A stretch of 16,592 nt of DNA from Candidatus Hadersleviella danica (GCA_016711405.1 JADJSZ010000101.1:1-16592); one strand, 5' to 3'; positions 1-9,109 are shown, counted from the first letter of the stretch. Notes: generated by a model not told the origin, from the letters alone. Translations and numbers: made by a program.

Positions 1-9
1 AAAATTATT

Positions 10-531
10 ATGTCAACTAAAGGGCGCAAGCCAACACCGACGAAAGTTAAAGAGCTAAGGGGGAACCCCGGCAATCGGCCGTTGAACAAACGCGAGCCGA
101 AGCCGACGACGGCGGCGAAAATTCCGCGTGGGCTGAAGGGGTTGCCCCGCCAGTTTTGGCGGGAACATGCGGAGGAGCTGGCGCGGCTGGAGATTTTGAC
201 GGGGGTGGATGGGCCTGCTTTTCGGTTGATGGCGGAGGCGTATGGGTTTGCGGTGGAGGCGGCGCAGGAGTTGCGCGAGACGGGGTTTACGGTGGAGGGG
301 CGGGATGGGCCGAAGAAGCACCCGCTGGCGCAGGTGTTTCGTGATCAGGCGCAGTTGTTTAAGAGCTTCGCGGCCGAGTTTGGGATGACCCCGAGCGCAC
401 GGGCGCGGTTGCAGTTGCCTGAGGAGGCGGAGCAGTTGTCTTTGGCGGATATGCTGATGGCGGCCGCGCAGGAGCAGATTGAGGCGCAGGCGCAACGGGT
501 GGAGGTGGGCAGTGGGGAGGGCGGCGCATGA
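10..531 (+). CDS. terS: Phage terminase small subunit, P27 family (TerS)
   Basis: The 173-residue product recognises the packaging site on viral DNA and hands it to the large terminase subunit. The N-terminus is basic and proline-rich, with the KGRKPTPTKVKELRGNPG signature typical of P27-family small terminases. It is followed by a helical DNA-binding and oligomerisation region (about 45-135) containing HPLAQVFRDQAQLFKSFAAEFGMTP. The C-terminus is acidic and Ala/Gln-rich. Length and position immediately before the large subunit fit the family. Only 9 bases precede the ATG, so no ribosome binding site can be judged and the start could lie upstream of the window. The stop overlaps the next start (ATGA), which suggests translational coupling. 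Confidence 0.93.
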   Translation: MSTKGRKPTPTKVKELRGNPGNRPLNKREPKPTTAAKIPRGLKGLPRQFWREHAEELARLEILTGVDGPAFRLMAEAYGFAVEAAQELRETGFTVEGRDGPKKHPLAQVFRDQAQLFKSFAAEFGMTPSARARLQLPEEAEQLSLADMLMAAAQEQIEAQAQRVEVGSGEGGA

Positions 532-2234
532 TGCTGACGGCCGAGCAGTATTGCGATGATGTGTTGAGCGGCCGTGTGGTGGCGGGGCGGTTTGTGCGCT
601 TGGCGTGCGAGCGGCACCGGCGGGATTTGGTGGAGGGGCAGGCGCGGGGTATTTATTTTGACGAGCAGGCGGCGGCCGTGGCCATCTCCTTCTTTGGGCT
701 TTTGCGGCATTGGAAGGGGGAGTGGGGACGGGGTGGGGGGGAGATGGTGTTGTTGGAGCCGGCGCAACAGTTTTGGATTTGGTGCTTGTTTGGGTGGAAG
801 CGGGCGGACGGTTCGCGGCGGTTTCGGAAGGGGTATTTGGAGGTGGCGCGGAAGAATGGCAAAACGACCTTGGCGGCTGGGGTGGGGCTGTTTTTGGCGT
901 TTGCAGAGGGGGAGCCGGGGGCGGAGGTTTATTCGGCGGCGACGAAGCGCGACCAAGCAAAAATTAGCCATCGGGACGCGACGGAGATGGTGAAGCGCAC
1001 GCCTGCATTGCGGAAGTTGGTGAGCGTTTTTCGGGATAATCTGAACGACCCGAGGAGTGGGAGCAAGTTTGAGCCGCTGGCCAGCGATTATAATTCGCTG
1101 GATGGGCTGAATGTGCATGGGGCGATTTGTGATGAGTTGCACGCATGGCCCCAGCCCGAGCTTTGGGGGGTGTTGAATACGGGGACGGGGGCGCGGACGC
1201 AACCGATGATGCTGGCGATTACGACGGCCGGGGTTGACCAGCAGGGCATTTGTTACCAGCAGAGGGAGTATGTGTCGCAGATTTTGCGGGGGGTGGTGGA
1301 GGATGATGCTTACTGGGGCATCATCTACACGATGGATATGCGGACGGATTGGCCTGATTTGGAGGCGGATGATGAGTGGGGGGACGCGGGGAATTGGATT
1401 AAGGCGAATCCTCTTTTGGGAGTGAGCAAGAAGGTGGATGCGATGGTGGAGGGGGCAAGGGAAGCGGCCGCGAAGCCTGCGGAATTAAACCAGTTTTTGC
1501 GGTGGCATTTGAACATTTGGACGCAGGCGGTGACGCGGTGGGTGAATCCTGTGGATTGGGCGGCGTGTGGGCGGGTGGCGGTGGATGAGGATGATTTGGC
1601 GGGGCGGGTGTGTTATGGGGGGTTGGACTTGTCGAAAACGCAGGACATCACTGCTTTTGTATTGGTTTTTCCGCCTGATGGGGATGGGGAGGAGTATAAG
1701 GTGGTGTGCAGGTTTTGGTTGCCTGAGGCGCGGATGGTGGAGCGGGTGCGGCGCGACCAAGTGCCGTATGATGTGTGGGCGCGGTTGGGGGTGTTGACGC
1801 TGACCCCCGGCGATGTGGTGGATTATGATTTCATCGTGCGGGAGATTGGGGTTTTGCGGGAGCGGTATGAGATTGTGGAGGTGGCGTTTGATAGGTGGGG
1901 GGCGGCGTTGATTTCGCAACAGTTGCAGGAGATGGGGGGGGATGAGTGGGTGGTGCCGTTTGGGCAAGGATTCGCCTCGATGTCGCCACCGATGGTGGAG
2001 CTGGGGAATTTGATTGCGGCGAAGAAGTTGGCGCATGGGAATAACCCTGTGCTGGGCTGGATGGCTGATAATTTGGTGGCGAGTGAGGATGCGGCGGGGA
2101 ATATTAAGCCAGATAAGAGCAAGAGTCGGGAGAAGATTGACGGGATGGTTGCTTTAATTATGGGCTTGGATAGGGCGACGCGGGGCATGGTTTCTTCGAG
2201 TAGTGGGGGATTTATTGAGAGTGCTGAGTGCGAG
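528..2234 (+). CDS. terL: Phage terminase large subunit (TerL), 3' end lost in a G/C block
   Basis: This is the motor ATPase and headful or site-specific nuclease that drives DNA into the prohead. The Walker A-like motif VARKNGKTT is at residues 106-114. Walker B (AICDE, acidic pair D202-E203) follows in GAICDELHAW, and the coupling motif AITTAG comes next. The RNase H-like nuclease half has its three expected acidic residues: D367 in GGLDLSK, D455 in AFDRWGA and D538 in KIDGMVAL. About 565 residues is the usual size for this Terminase_1 type, so the readable part is nearly complete. The reading frame stays open to 3197 only because the following block is G and C runs (Gly/Pro codons). I end the gene where normal sequence ends; the true stop is not visible. 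It overlaps the small subunit by 4 bases. Confidence 0.92.
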
Positions 2235-3042
<808 letters not shown>

Positions 3043-3065
3043 TTATTTTGGTAAAAAGGGGTGGC

Positions 3066-3197
3066 ATGATGGGCAGATTTGAGACGTATGGCACGCAGTT
3101 GGAGGGGGAGGCGAGGCGCACGGCCGTGGGGGTGTTGTTGGCGGCCGTGGGGCTGTGGCTGTTGGTTCGGTGGGGCAGGGGGATGGTGATGCGATGA
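3066..3197 (+). CDS. Small single-pass membrane protein, unknown function
   Basis: A 43-residue protein begins at the ATG pair at 3066/3069, behind the G-rich stretch AAAAAGGGGTGGC that could serve as a weak ribosome binding site. Residues 1-19 are polar and charged. Residues 20-35 (AVGVLLAAVGLWLLVR) form one hydrophobic helix, followed by a short basic tail. It is in frame with the terminase only by chance across the G/C block. Its stop overlaps the next start (ATGA). Small membrane proteins between terminase and portal are common in this type of phage, but I recognise no family. The upstream part could be missing because of the damaged block. Confidence 0.55.
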   Translation: MMGRFETYGTQLEGEARRTAVGVLLAAVGLWLLVRWGRGMVMR

Positions 3198-3328
3198 GTG
3201 ATGTGATGATTTTGGGCGGGGTGGGGCTGGTGTGTGGTGGGCTGTGGTGGATTTATCCGCCTGCGGCCGTGGTTGTGTTGGGTGTGATTTTGTTGGCGGG
3301 GGGGGTGGTGCGAGGTTGGCATGAGTAG
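3194..3328 (+). CDS. Small two-helix membrane protein, unknown function
   Basis: A 44-residue protein overlaps the previous gene by 4 bases and the portal gene by 8 bases, a tightly packed arrangement that supports real translation. It contains two hydrophobic segments, about residues 5-20 (MILGGVGLVCGGLWWI) and 24-39 (AAVVVLGVILLAGGVV). A Tyr-Pro-Pro turn separates them, which suggests a hairpin in the membrane. There is a short tail ending WHE. The function is not recognisable. Holin-like or membrane-docking roles are conceivable but unsupported. Confidence 0.6.
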   Translation: MSDVMILGGVGLVCGGLWWIYPPAAVVVLGVILLAGGVVRGWHE

Positions 3329-4859
3329 ACTCTTAAACTGGATTATGCCGCAGGCGGGGGTGAACCCTGACGACCCGCGTTGGTGGAACACGGGGGGCGG
3401 GGCGAGTGAGGCGGGGGTGAAGGTGACGGCCGACGTGGCCATGACTTTAAGCACTTTTTGGGCGTGCGTGCGCTTTTTGAGTGAGACGATTGGGGCGTTG
3501 CCGCTGGTGGTGTATCGGCGGAATGGGGATGGGAGCAGGGAGCGGGCGACGAATCATCCGCTTTATGAGGTGTTGCACGACCGACCGAACCAGTGGCAGA
3601 CGGCCGTGGAGTTTATCAGCATGATGCAAGGGCACGCGCTGTTGCGCGGGAATGCGTATGCGCGGATTGTGGCGGGGGAGCGTGGCCCCGTGGATCAGCT
3701 CATCCCCCTGCACCCGGATCGGGTGAAGGTGGAGACGTTGGCCAACGGCCGCTTGCGCTATGAAGTGAAGCAGGGGGACGGCTCCACAAAGTATTACACC
3801 CAAGATGAGATTTTCCATTTGCGGGGGATGAGTAGCGATGGGGTGACGGGGCTGAGCGTGGTGGAGTATGCGGCTAATTCGGTGGGGCTGACGTTGGCGG
3901 CCGAGCGGTATGGCAGTCGCTTCTTCCGCAATGATAGCCGTCCGGGTGGGGTGCTGAGTACGGATAAGAAGTTGAGCGCGGGGCAACCTGAGCGGATGAA
4001 GGCGCGGTGGAAGGAGACGCAGGCGGGGGCGAGCCGTGGGGATGTGGCGATTTTGGAGGAGGGGCTGACTTTTCAGGCCATCGGCGTGCCGCCTGAGGAT
4101 GCCCAGTTTTTGGGCACGCGGGAGCATCAGGCGTTGGATGTGTGCCGCTGGTTTAACATTCCGCCGCATATGGTGGGCGTGCCGGGTGGGGTGACGGAGT
4201 GGGGGAGTGGGTTGGAGCAGATGGGGCGGGGGATGGTGGTGTATACGCTGATGCCGTGGTTGGTGCGGTGGCAACAGGCCATCGGCCGCGACCTCATCCT
4301 TGCCCCGCAGATTTATTATGCGGAGTTTGTGGTGGAGGGGCTTTTGCGGGGGGATATTGCGGCGCGGTATGGGGCGTATAGCACGGGGCGGCAGTGGGGG
4401 TGGCTGAGCGTGAATGAGATTCGGATGTTGGAGAATTTGAACCCAGTTGATGGAGGCGATGTGTATTTACAACCGCTGAATATGGTTCCTGCGGGGAGTG
4501 AGTTTGAGGGCACGGCCGTGGGCGGCCGTCCGCTGGCGGACATGGCGGCCGATGCTGACCATTATGCGCTGTTGGCGCAGGCGGCGGCGGGGCGGCTGGT
4601 GCGGAAGGAGGTGGCGGCGATGGCGAAGGCGCGGGAGCGGGCGGGGGATGATAGGGCGGCGATGGAGACGGCCGTGCGGGAGTTTTATGTGGGGCACGCG
4701 AAGCTGGTGGCGGAGACGATGGCGGTTAGTTTGGAGGTGGCGAGTGTGTATTGTATGGCACGGGTGCGGGGGTGGTTGATGGATGAGGAGGGGGCGTTGG
4801 ATGATGAGGATGGGGCGGGGGCGTTTTTGATGGGGTTGGCGATGGGGGGTGAGCGATGA
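3321..4859 (+). CDS. Phage portal protein, HK97 family
   Basis: The 512-residue product forms the dodecameric ring at the unique capsid vertex through which DNA enters and leaves. The family pattern is clear. STFWACVRFLSETIGALPL lies near residue 40, HPLYEVLHDRPNQWQTA near 90-105, and LLRGNAYARI near 110. The stem region follows, and the conserved late block has QFLGTREHQALDVCRWFNIPP and a LEQMGRGMVVYTLMPWL helix. After about residue 400 there is an Ala/Arg/Glu-rich helical extension containing AAAGRLVRKEVAAM, seen in many portals of this group. The start overlaps the upstream membrane protein, and the stop overlaps the next gene by ATGA. The gene appears intact. Confidence 0.95.
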   Translation: MSRLLNWIMPQAGVNPDDPRWWNTGGGASEAGVKVTADVAMTLSTFWACVRFLSETIGALPLVVYRRNGDGSRERATNHPLYEVLHDRPNQWQTAVEFISMMQGHALLRGNAYARIVAGERGPVDQLIPLHPDRVKVETLANGRLRYEVKQGDGSTKYYTQDEIFHLRGMSSDGVTGLSVVEYAANSVGLTLAAERYGSRFFRNDSRPGGVLSTDKKLSAGQPERMKARWKETQAGASRGDVAILEEGLTFQAIGVPPEDAQFLGTREHQALDVCRWFNIPPHMVGVPGGVTEWGSGLEQMGRGMVVYTLMPWLVRWQQAIGRDLILAPQIYYAEFVVEGLLRGDIAARYGAYSTGRQWGWLSVNEIRMLENLNPVDGGDVYLQPLNMVPAGSEFEGTAVGGRPLADMAADADHYALLAQAAAGRLVRKEVAAMAKARERAGDDRAAMETAVREFYVGHAKLVAETMAVSLEVASVYCMARVRGWLMDEEGALDDEDGAGAFLMGLAMGGER

Positions 4860-5113
4860 CCAGCCAGCACACGCCTGAGCTTTTGGCGGTGTGGCAGGCG
4901 GCCGTGGATGCTTGCCAACGACACCTGAAGATAGCGGCCGAGTTGCAAAAGGAGGGGCTGATGGGGTTGAAGATGGCGCGGGCGCAGGAGGCGACGGCGG
5001 CGGATGTGAAGATGTGGCGGGGGATGTTGGCGGATGGGGTGCGAATGGAGCGGGCGGCGAATGGGGAGCTTTTGCTGTTGCATAAGACGCGGCCGAGGGT
5101 GAAGGGCAAATGA
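4856..5113 (+). CDS. Small helical phage protein, unknown function
   Basis: An 85-residue product is coupled by ATGA overlaps to the portal gene upstream and the ParB-type gene downstream, which makes it very likely a real gene. It is predicted by eye to be almost entirely alpha-helical (LLAVWQAAVDACQRHLKIAA, then LMGLKMARAQEATAADVKMW) with a basic C-terminus ending in RPRVKGK. There is no membrane segment, signal or cysteine motif. I do not recognise a family. It sits where some phages carry a small assembly or scaffold-like helper protein. Confidence 0.6.
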   Translation: MTSQHTPELLAVWQAAVDACQRHLKIAAELQKEGLMGLKMARAQEATAADVKMWRGMLADGVRMERAANGELLLLHKTRPRVKGK

Positions 5114-5715
5114 CCCATAAAATAGTTGAAGATTTGCGGCCGCTGGCCATGCCCATAGATGATTGCCACCTCGACCCCGCGAATGCGCGGACGGGGCACG
5201 ATGTTGACCAGATTGCGGGGAGCTTGCACGCCTATGGCCAGCGCAAACCCATCGTGATTAACCGTTTGGCGGGGGGGCGGATTGAGGCGGGGAATGGGAC
5301 GTGGCAAGCGGCGAAGGCGTTGGGGTGGACGGAGATTGCGGCCGTGGTGGTGGAGGATGACCCGATGACGGCCGTGGGGTTTGCGGTGGCGGATAACCGC
5401 ACGGCCGAGTTGAGCCGATGGGATGGGGAGACGTTGAAGGCGTTGTTGGATGGGCTTGACCCTGATTTGGAATTGCCGACGGGGTTTAAGGAGGGGGAGC
5501 TGGATGCGCTGTTGGCGGAGTTGGGTGCGGGGCTGGGGGGCGATGGTGGCGGGGGTGGGGATGGCAACGGAGACGCGAAGCCGCAGATAGACAGGGCGGC
5601 GGAGTTGCAGGGGAAGTGGGGCACGGCCGTGGGGCAGTTGTGGCAGATTGGGGGGCACAGGCTGTTGATTGGGGATTGTACGGTGGGGAGAAGGGGAGAG
5701 TGTTCGCCGCCATAG
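5110..5715 (+). CDS. ParB-like nuclease domain, N-terminal part of a disrupted ParB-DNA methyltransferase fusion
   Basis: The 201 residues begin with a ParB/sulfiredoxin-type domain (about residues 8-100). It includes DPANARTGHD, GQRKPIVINR and AGNGTWQAAKALGW, followed by an acidic helical linker and a Gly/Asp-rich spacer (about 145-160). The last part, GQLWQIGGHRLLIGDCT, is the usual junction to an N6-adenine or N4-cytosine methyltransferase. Instead of continuing to a DPPY catalytic motif, the frame leaves the family after GDCT and stops at a TAG 11 residues later. The missing middle is absent from this window. The end of the methyltransferase reappears at 6000-6149 in another frame. Such fusions in phages may protect viral DNA from host restriction. 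Here only the ParB half could be made, if anything. Confidence 0.8.
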   Translation: MTHKIVEDLRPLAMPIDDCHLDPANARTGHDVDQIAGSLHAYGQRKPIVINRLAGGRIEAGNGTWQAAKALGWTEIAAVVVEDDPMTAVGFAVADNRTAELSRWDGETLKALLDGLDPDLELPTGFKEGELDALLAELGAGLGGDGGGGGDGNGDAKPQIDRAAELQGKWGTAVGQLWQIGGHRLLIGDCTVGRRGECSPP

Positions 5716-5999
5716 ACTAGGGCGGGGAGATTTAAGCATTGAAAACTTGGTTTTGTTCCGTCTGGAAGATTATTTTGGCGTGTGATTTAGGCATGAAAAG
5801 AAAGATGGATACGTTGTTCCTTTTGGGACTTGTATATCAAAAAGTTTTCAGATAAGGCATCGGTTGCTTTCGTGGAACATTTGGCAAAAGAACGATGCGG
5901 GCAGTATCGCAAACCAAACCGCAATGTTTGGAATTGTCCGAATGGATTTTTGTTTTGGGCAGCCCCAAAAGCTAAACAGGGTTGACGGGCAGGGTGGGG
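5716..5999. other. AT-richer inserted or replaced segment, no recognisable gene
   Basis: This stretch has clearly lower G+C and lacks the G/T-biased codon style of its neighbours. It lies exactly between the two surviving ends of the methyltransferase gene. A frame without a start codon is open from 5797 to 5985 on the + strand (containing KASVAFVEHLAKERCGQY), and another is open on the - strand, but neither matches a family I know. I see no terminal inverted repeats or target duplication that would mark an insertion sequence. It could be foreign DNA joined by illegitimate recombination, or a misassembly junction. Confidence 0.55.
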
Positions 6000-6149
6000 G
6001 CGTTTCTCGGCTCAGGTTCAACGATGGTGGCGGCGGAGAATTTGGGGCGGCGGTGTTATGGGATGGAGATTAGCCCAGCGTATGGGGCGGTGATTTTGGA
6101 GCGGATGGCGGAGGCGTTTCCTGCGTTGGTGGTGGAGCTGGTGGTATAA
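6000..6149 (+). pseudogene. C-terminal remnant of the DNA methyltransferase
   Basis: The frame starting at 6000 reads AFLGSGSTMVAAENLGR and then RRCYGMEISPAYGAVILERM, ending in TAA at 6147-6149. This is the S-adenosylmethionine-binding FxGxGxT motif and the following GxExSPxY strand of N6/N4-type DNA methyltransferases, which lie near the C-terminus in this domain order. No start codon or ribosome binding site precedes it, and it is out of frame with the ParB half at 5110-5715. About 170 residues of the usual enzyme, including the catalytic DPPY loop, are missing between the two parts. Confidence 0.8.
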
Positions 6150-6242
6150 TGGGGGAACCTCGCAGAGACAGGGTGAGGACACACGCAAAAGGCGGCTGGT
6201 GGGTAGTTTGTAGACGGAAAATGGCGGAAGGGGAGGGATAGG

Positions 6243-6276
6243 GCGGCCGATGGTGTAGACCATCGGCCGCTTTTTT
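6243..6276 (+). terminator. Rho-independent terminator
   Basis: A perfect 12-base-pair stem (6243-6254 with 6259-6270, arm GCGGCCGATGGT) has a 4-base loop and is followed directly by six T residues. It sits in the 180-base gap between the methyltransferase remnant and the prohead protease, so it should separate the packaging-portal transcript from the capsid transcript. The rest of the gap (6150-6330) holds two CGGAAAA-type units (6215-6233) and no gene. I see no convincing promoter there, although the capsid genes would need one. Confidence 0.85.
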
Positions 6277-6333
6277 GTTGCCTGTTGACGGGGTGGCAAT
6301 GGGGTGGGGCGATAATGGCGGGGAGGTGATGTG

Positions 6334-6903
6334 ATGAAGCGCAATTATTTGGGGTTGATGAAGCGGCCGTGGGCGATTTTGCCTGAGGCTCTGACGATGT
6401 TGGTGGCGGCGTTGGAGGCGGGGCCGAGGGCGGCCGAGCTGGGCGCGGCCGAGGATGGGGGAGCGGCCAAGCCGACGCAAGCGGGGGGCACGATGGTGAT
6501 TCCTGTGCAGGGGTATATTGTGCCCCGCTCTAACCGCATGTTGGAGGAGTGGTTTGGGGTGACGGGGATTAACCGCATTAAGGCCCAGTTGCGCGAGGCG
6601 ATGGCTAACCCCAGCGTGGGGCGCATCCTCTTCGATGTGGATAGCCCCGGCGGGAGTGTGGAGGGGGTGGCGGAGCTGGCCAGTGAGATTGTGGCGGCGC
6701 GGGGGAAGAAGCCGATGACGGCCGTGGCGAATGGGCTGATGGCCAGCGCGGCGTATTGGATTGGGAGCGCGGCCGACGAGATTGTGGTTACGCCATCGGG
6801 CATGGTGGGGAGCATTGGCGTGTTGGCGGTGCATGAAGAGATGAGTGGGCTTGCTGGAGCGGGAGGGGATTGGGGTGACGCTGATTACGGCGGGGAAGTA
6901 TAA
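6334..6903 (+). CDS. Prohead protease, S49 (SppA/ClpP-like) family, N-terminal part before a frameshift
   Basis: This enzyme cleaves the scaffold domain from the capsid protein during head maturation. I choose the ATG at 6334, because the strong ribosome binding site GGAGGTGA (6322-6329) lies 4 bases upstream, rather than the GTG at 6331. The segment contains the family strand ILFDVDSPGGSVEGV and the nucleophile region VANGLMASAAYWIGSAADEI with S138. It continues through MVGSIGVLAVHEEMSG. Just after that, near 6845-6855, the frame is lost: residues downstream (AGAGGDWGDADYGGEV) are not family-like and a TAA follows. The continuation is in the +1 frame (6845-7219). As read, no active enzyme would form, because the catalytic Ser and Lys lie in different frames. 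Confidence 0.85.
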   Translation: MKRNYLGLMKRPWAILPEALTMLVAALEAGPRAAELGAAEDGGAAKPTQAGGTMVIPVQGYIVPRSNRMLEEWFGVTGINRIKAQLREAMANPSVGRILFDVDSPGGSVEGVAELASEIVAARGKKPMTAVANGLMASAAYWIGSAADEIVVTPSGMVGSIGVLAVHEEMSGLAGAGGDWGDADYGGEV

Positions 6904-7219
6904 GGCGGAAGCGAACCCGTATGAGCCGCTGGGGGAGGAGGCCAAAGCGGCCATCCAAAAAGAGGTTGACCATTTTTATGGGATGTTTGTGGCGGCCGTG
7001 GCCAAGGGGCGGGGCGTGAAGCCCGCTGAGGTGCGCGGTGGCTTTGGGGAGGGGCGTGTGGTGAATGCGGCCGAGGCTGTGGGCCTTGGCATGGCGGATA
7101 GGGTGGCCACGTTTGACGATGTGTTGAGCGGGGCGCGGGGCGGCCGTGGCCGTAATCGCGCGGATTTTAGCCGACGGCGGTTGCTGTTGGCGGAGGCTGG
7201 CTCCGTAGAGCTGGGTTGA
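6845..7219 (+). CDS. Prohead protease, S49 family, C-terminal part after a frameshift
   Basis: This frame continues the S49 protease directly. GLLEREGIGVTLITAGKYKA carries the catalytic Lys in the GKYK motif (codon at 6896 or 6902). PYEPLGEEAKAAIQKEVDHF and then GRVVNAAEAVGLGMADRVAT are the normal S49 C-terminal half. No independent ribosome binding site is seen. A single extra base around GGGCTTGCTGG (6847-6857) accounts for the break. No X XXY YYZ slippery heptamer is present, so programmed frameshifting is unlikely. A sequencing insertion or a real mutation are the two explanations. The C-terminal tail is Arg-rich. Confidence 0.83.
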   Translation: MGLLEREGIGVTLITAGKYKAEANPYEPLGEEAKAAIQKEVDHFYGMFVAAVAKGRGVKPAEVRGGFGEGRVVNAAEAVGLGMADRVATFDDVLSGARGGRGRNRADFSRRRLLLAEAGSVELG

Positions 7220-7246
7220 TTTTGGATTTTGGATTTTGGATTTTGG
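7219..7246. repeat. Heptamer tandem repeat, ATTTTGG x4
   Basis: Four perfect copies of ATTTTGG run from 7219 to 7246, followed by ATTG. They fill the spacer between the protease stop and the ribosome binding site AGAGGTGA of the capsid gene. The same unit recurs at 10959 and 13264. Confidence 0.95.
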
Positions 7247-7261
7247 ATTGAGAGGTGAATT

Positions 7262-8581
7262 GTGAGTGGATTTAAGGCTCTTCAACAGGAGCGGGCTGAT
7301 TTGATTAAGGAGGCCAAGGGTATCTTGGCCAAGGCGGAGGCTGAGGCGCGTGATTTGACGGAGGCCGAAGCGGGGCGTGATGATGCGATTCACGGCCGCC
7401 TGCAGGCGATTGATGCTGGGTTGGCGCGGTATGAGCGGATGCAGGCGGCGGAGCGGTCGGCGACGGCCGTGGTGGATGGGAATGTGCAGGCGGCCGCGAA
7501 TGGGCGGGCGACGATGCCGCGCATTGAGGGGGTGCGCGACCGCATCGAGGACGACCCCAAGCGGGGCTTTCGCCACTTGGCGGATTTTGCGGCCTCCATC
7601 AAATCGGCCTACACCCCCGGCGGGGCGGTGGATGAACGCCTGCGCTATGTGGCGGCTCCCACTGATTTCCACTTTGAGGTGGGCAGTGATGAGGGGCGCA
7701 TGGTTCCTCCTGCTTTCCGCGAAGAGGTGTGGGAGGCGGTGCAGGAATATAGTTCGGTGCTGACCGACTTGGCTCCTGAGCCGACCAGCGGCAACGCTGT
7801 GGAGTTTGTGCGGGATGAAAGCACCCCTTGGGGGAGCGTGGGCGTGCAAGCGCGTTGGCGCGGCGAAGCGGCGCAGATGACGGCGAGCAAGCTGGCCACC
7901 GACCCCAGCCAATTGCGGCTCCACGAGCTGTATGCCTTTGTGACCAGCACGGGCGAGTTGTTGCAGGATGCCCCCATGCTCATCAATCGGCTGACCCGCA
8001 AAGCGGCGCAAGCCATCGCCTACAAGATTGATGATGCTGTGGTGAACGGCACGGGGGCAGGGATGCCCCAAGGGTGGTTTACCAGCGGGGCGTTGGTGAG
8101 TGTGGCGAAGGAGAGCGGGCAGACGGCCGATACGGTGGTGGCGGCGAACATTGCCAAGATGTATTCGCGCCTCCTGCAACCGCAAAACGGCATTTGGTAT
8201 ATCAACCAAGATGTGTTGCCCCAAATCATCACCCTCACGTTGGGCAATCAACCGATTTGGACTCCGCCGATGGCGGGCTTCCGCGATGCGCCGCCTGAAG
8301 GTGGCTTTTTGCTCGGCCGCCCTGTGAAGGTTTTGGAGCCATGCCAGACGGTGGGCGACAAGGGGGATATTCACTTTGTGAACCCACGCGGCTATTACGC
8401 CATCACGAAAAGCACGGCCCCTGAGTTCGCCAGCTCGATGCACCTCTTCTTTGATTACAACGTGGAGGCATTCCGCTGGATTTTCCGCTTGGGCGGGCAA
8501 CCGTTCCTGAGCGCGGCCGTGTCGCCTGCGAAGGGGTCTTCGACCCGCTCGCACTTTGTGGTGTTGGATGCTCGCGCTTAG
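7262..8581 (+). CDS. Major capsid protein, HK97 fold
   Basis: The 439-residue protein builds the icosahedral shell. The start is GTG at 7262 with AGAGGTGA a few bases upstream. Residues 1-70 are a charged coiled-coil (ALQQERADLIKEAKGILAKA) matching the HK97 delta or scaffold domain that the S49 protease removes. The body shows family blocks: EEVWEAVQEYSSVLTDLA, the E-loop and spine region, RLHELYAFVTSTGELLQDAP, AIAYKIDDAVVNGTGAGMPQ, and the C-terminal GYYAITKSTAPEFASS with FFDYNVEAFRWIFRLGGQP. The gene is intact and ends in TAG. Its codon use contains more C than that of its neighbours, as expected for a highly expressed gene. Six CGGCCG hexamers lie within it. Confidence 0.96.
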   Translation: MSGFKALQQERADLIKEAKGILAKAEAEARDLTEAEAGRDDAIHGRLQAIDAGLARYERMQAAERSATAVVDGNVQAAANGRATMPRIEGVRDRIEDDPKRGFRHLADFAASIKSAYTPGGAVDERLRYVAAPTDFHFEVGSDEGRMVPPAFREEVWEAVQEYSSVLTDLAPEPTSGNAVEFVRDESTPWGSVGVQARWRGEAAQMTASKLATDPSQLRLHELYAFVTSTGELLQDAPMLINRLTRKAAQAIAYKIDDAVVNGTGAGMPQGWFTSGALVSVAKESGQTADTVVAANIAKMYSRLLQPQNGIWYINQDVLPQIITLTLGNQPIWTPPMAGFRDAPPEGGFLLGRPVKVLEPCQTVGDKGDIHFVNPRGYYAITKSTAPEFASSMHLFFDYNVEAFRWIFRLGGQPFLSAAVSPAKGSSTRSHFVVLDARA

Positions 8582-8658
8582 TTGAGGATGGCGGCGAGTT
8601 GGTGAAGATTAAGCCCGCGCAGGCCGTGCGCCTGCGCGGTGGGATTAGGTGATTGACG

Positions 8659-9093
8659 ATGAATGCTAAACCAAACGACATTTCGACTTTGGTGGGGGTG
8701 ATTGACTCCGATGCGTATGGCACAGGCGATTACAGCACGGGGTGGATTGATATGGGGGATTGGGGGGCGTTGCAGGCGGTGGTGGGGGCGGGCACGCTGG
8801 GCGCAAGTGCGACGCTGGATGCAAAGCTGGAGCAGGCAAGTGATGGCAGTGGCACGGGTGTGAAGGACATCACGGGCAAGGCCATCACGCAATTGGTGAA
8901 GGCCAGCAATGACGACGACCAAGCCATTATCCTGTTACGAGATGACGAGCTGGATGTGGCCAACGGCTTCACCCACGCACGGCTGACCATAACGGTGGGC
9001 ACGGCGACGAGTGACGCAGGGGCGATGGTATTTGGGCAGTATGCCCGGTACACGCCAACGGCGTTGGCCAGTGTGGTTGAGGTGGTGGAGTAG
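8659..9093 (+). CDS. Probable head accessory or decoration protein, unknown family
   Basis: The 144-residue product starts at ATG 8659, since AGGTGA (8647-8652) is 6 bases upstream; a TTG at 8653 is less likely. It is Gly/Ala/Thr/Asp-rich and beta-like: YSTGWIDMGDWGALQAVVGA, GASATLDAKLEQASDGSGTG, KDITGKAITQLVKASNDDDQ and ARLTITVGTATSDAG. Similar proteins appear immediately after the capsid gene in many siphophages and are annotated only as structural or hypothetical. The position supports a head decoration or stabilising role, but this is inference. Confidence 0.6.
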   Translation: MNAKPNDISTLVGVIDSDAYGTGDYSTGWIDMGDWGALQAVVGAGTLGASATLDAKLEQASDGSGTGVKDITGKAITQLVKASNDDDQAIILLRDDELDVANGFTHARLTITVGTATSDAGAMVFGQYARYTPTALASVVEVVE

Positions 9094-9109
9094 GCTGGTT
9101 AGATTAGAA

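Noticed and set aside
5864..6073. A 69-residue + strand open frame across the replaced segment and methyltransferase remnant
   Set aside because: It reads the remnant in the wrong frame, crosses the junction and resembles no protein family.
6845..6860. Programmed frameshift in the prohead protease
   Set aside because: No X XXY YYZ slippery heptamer or other recognised shift signal is present, and I know of no S49 prohead protease that needs one.
8581..8652. A micro-ORF between the capsid and accessory genes ending AVRLRGGIR
   Set aside because: It has no ATG or GTG start with a ribosome binding site upstream of most of it. It may be a remnant, but support is too weak.
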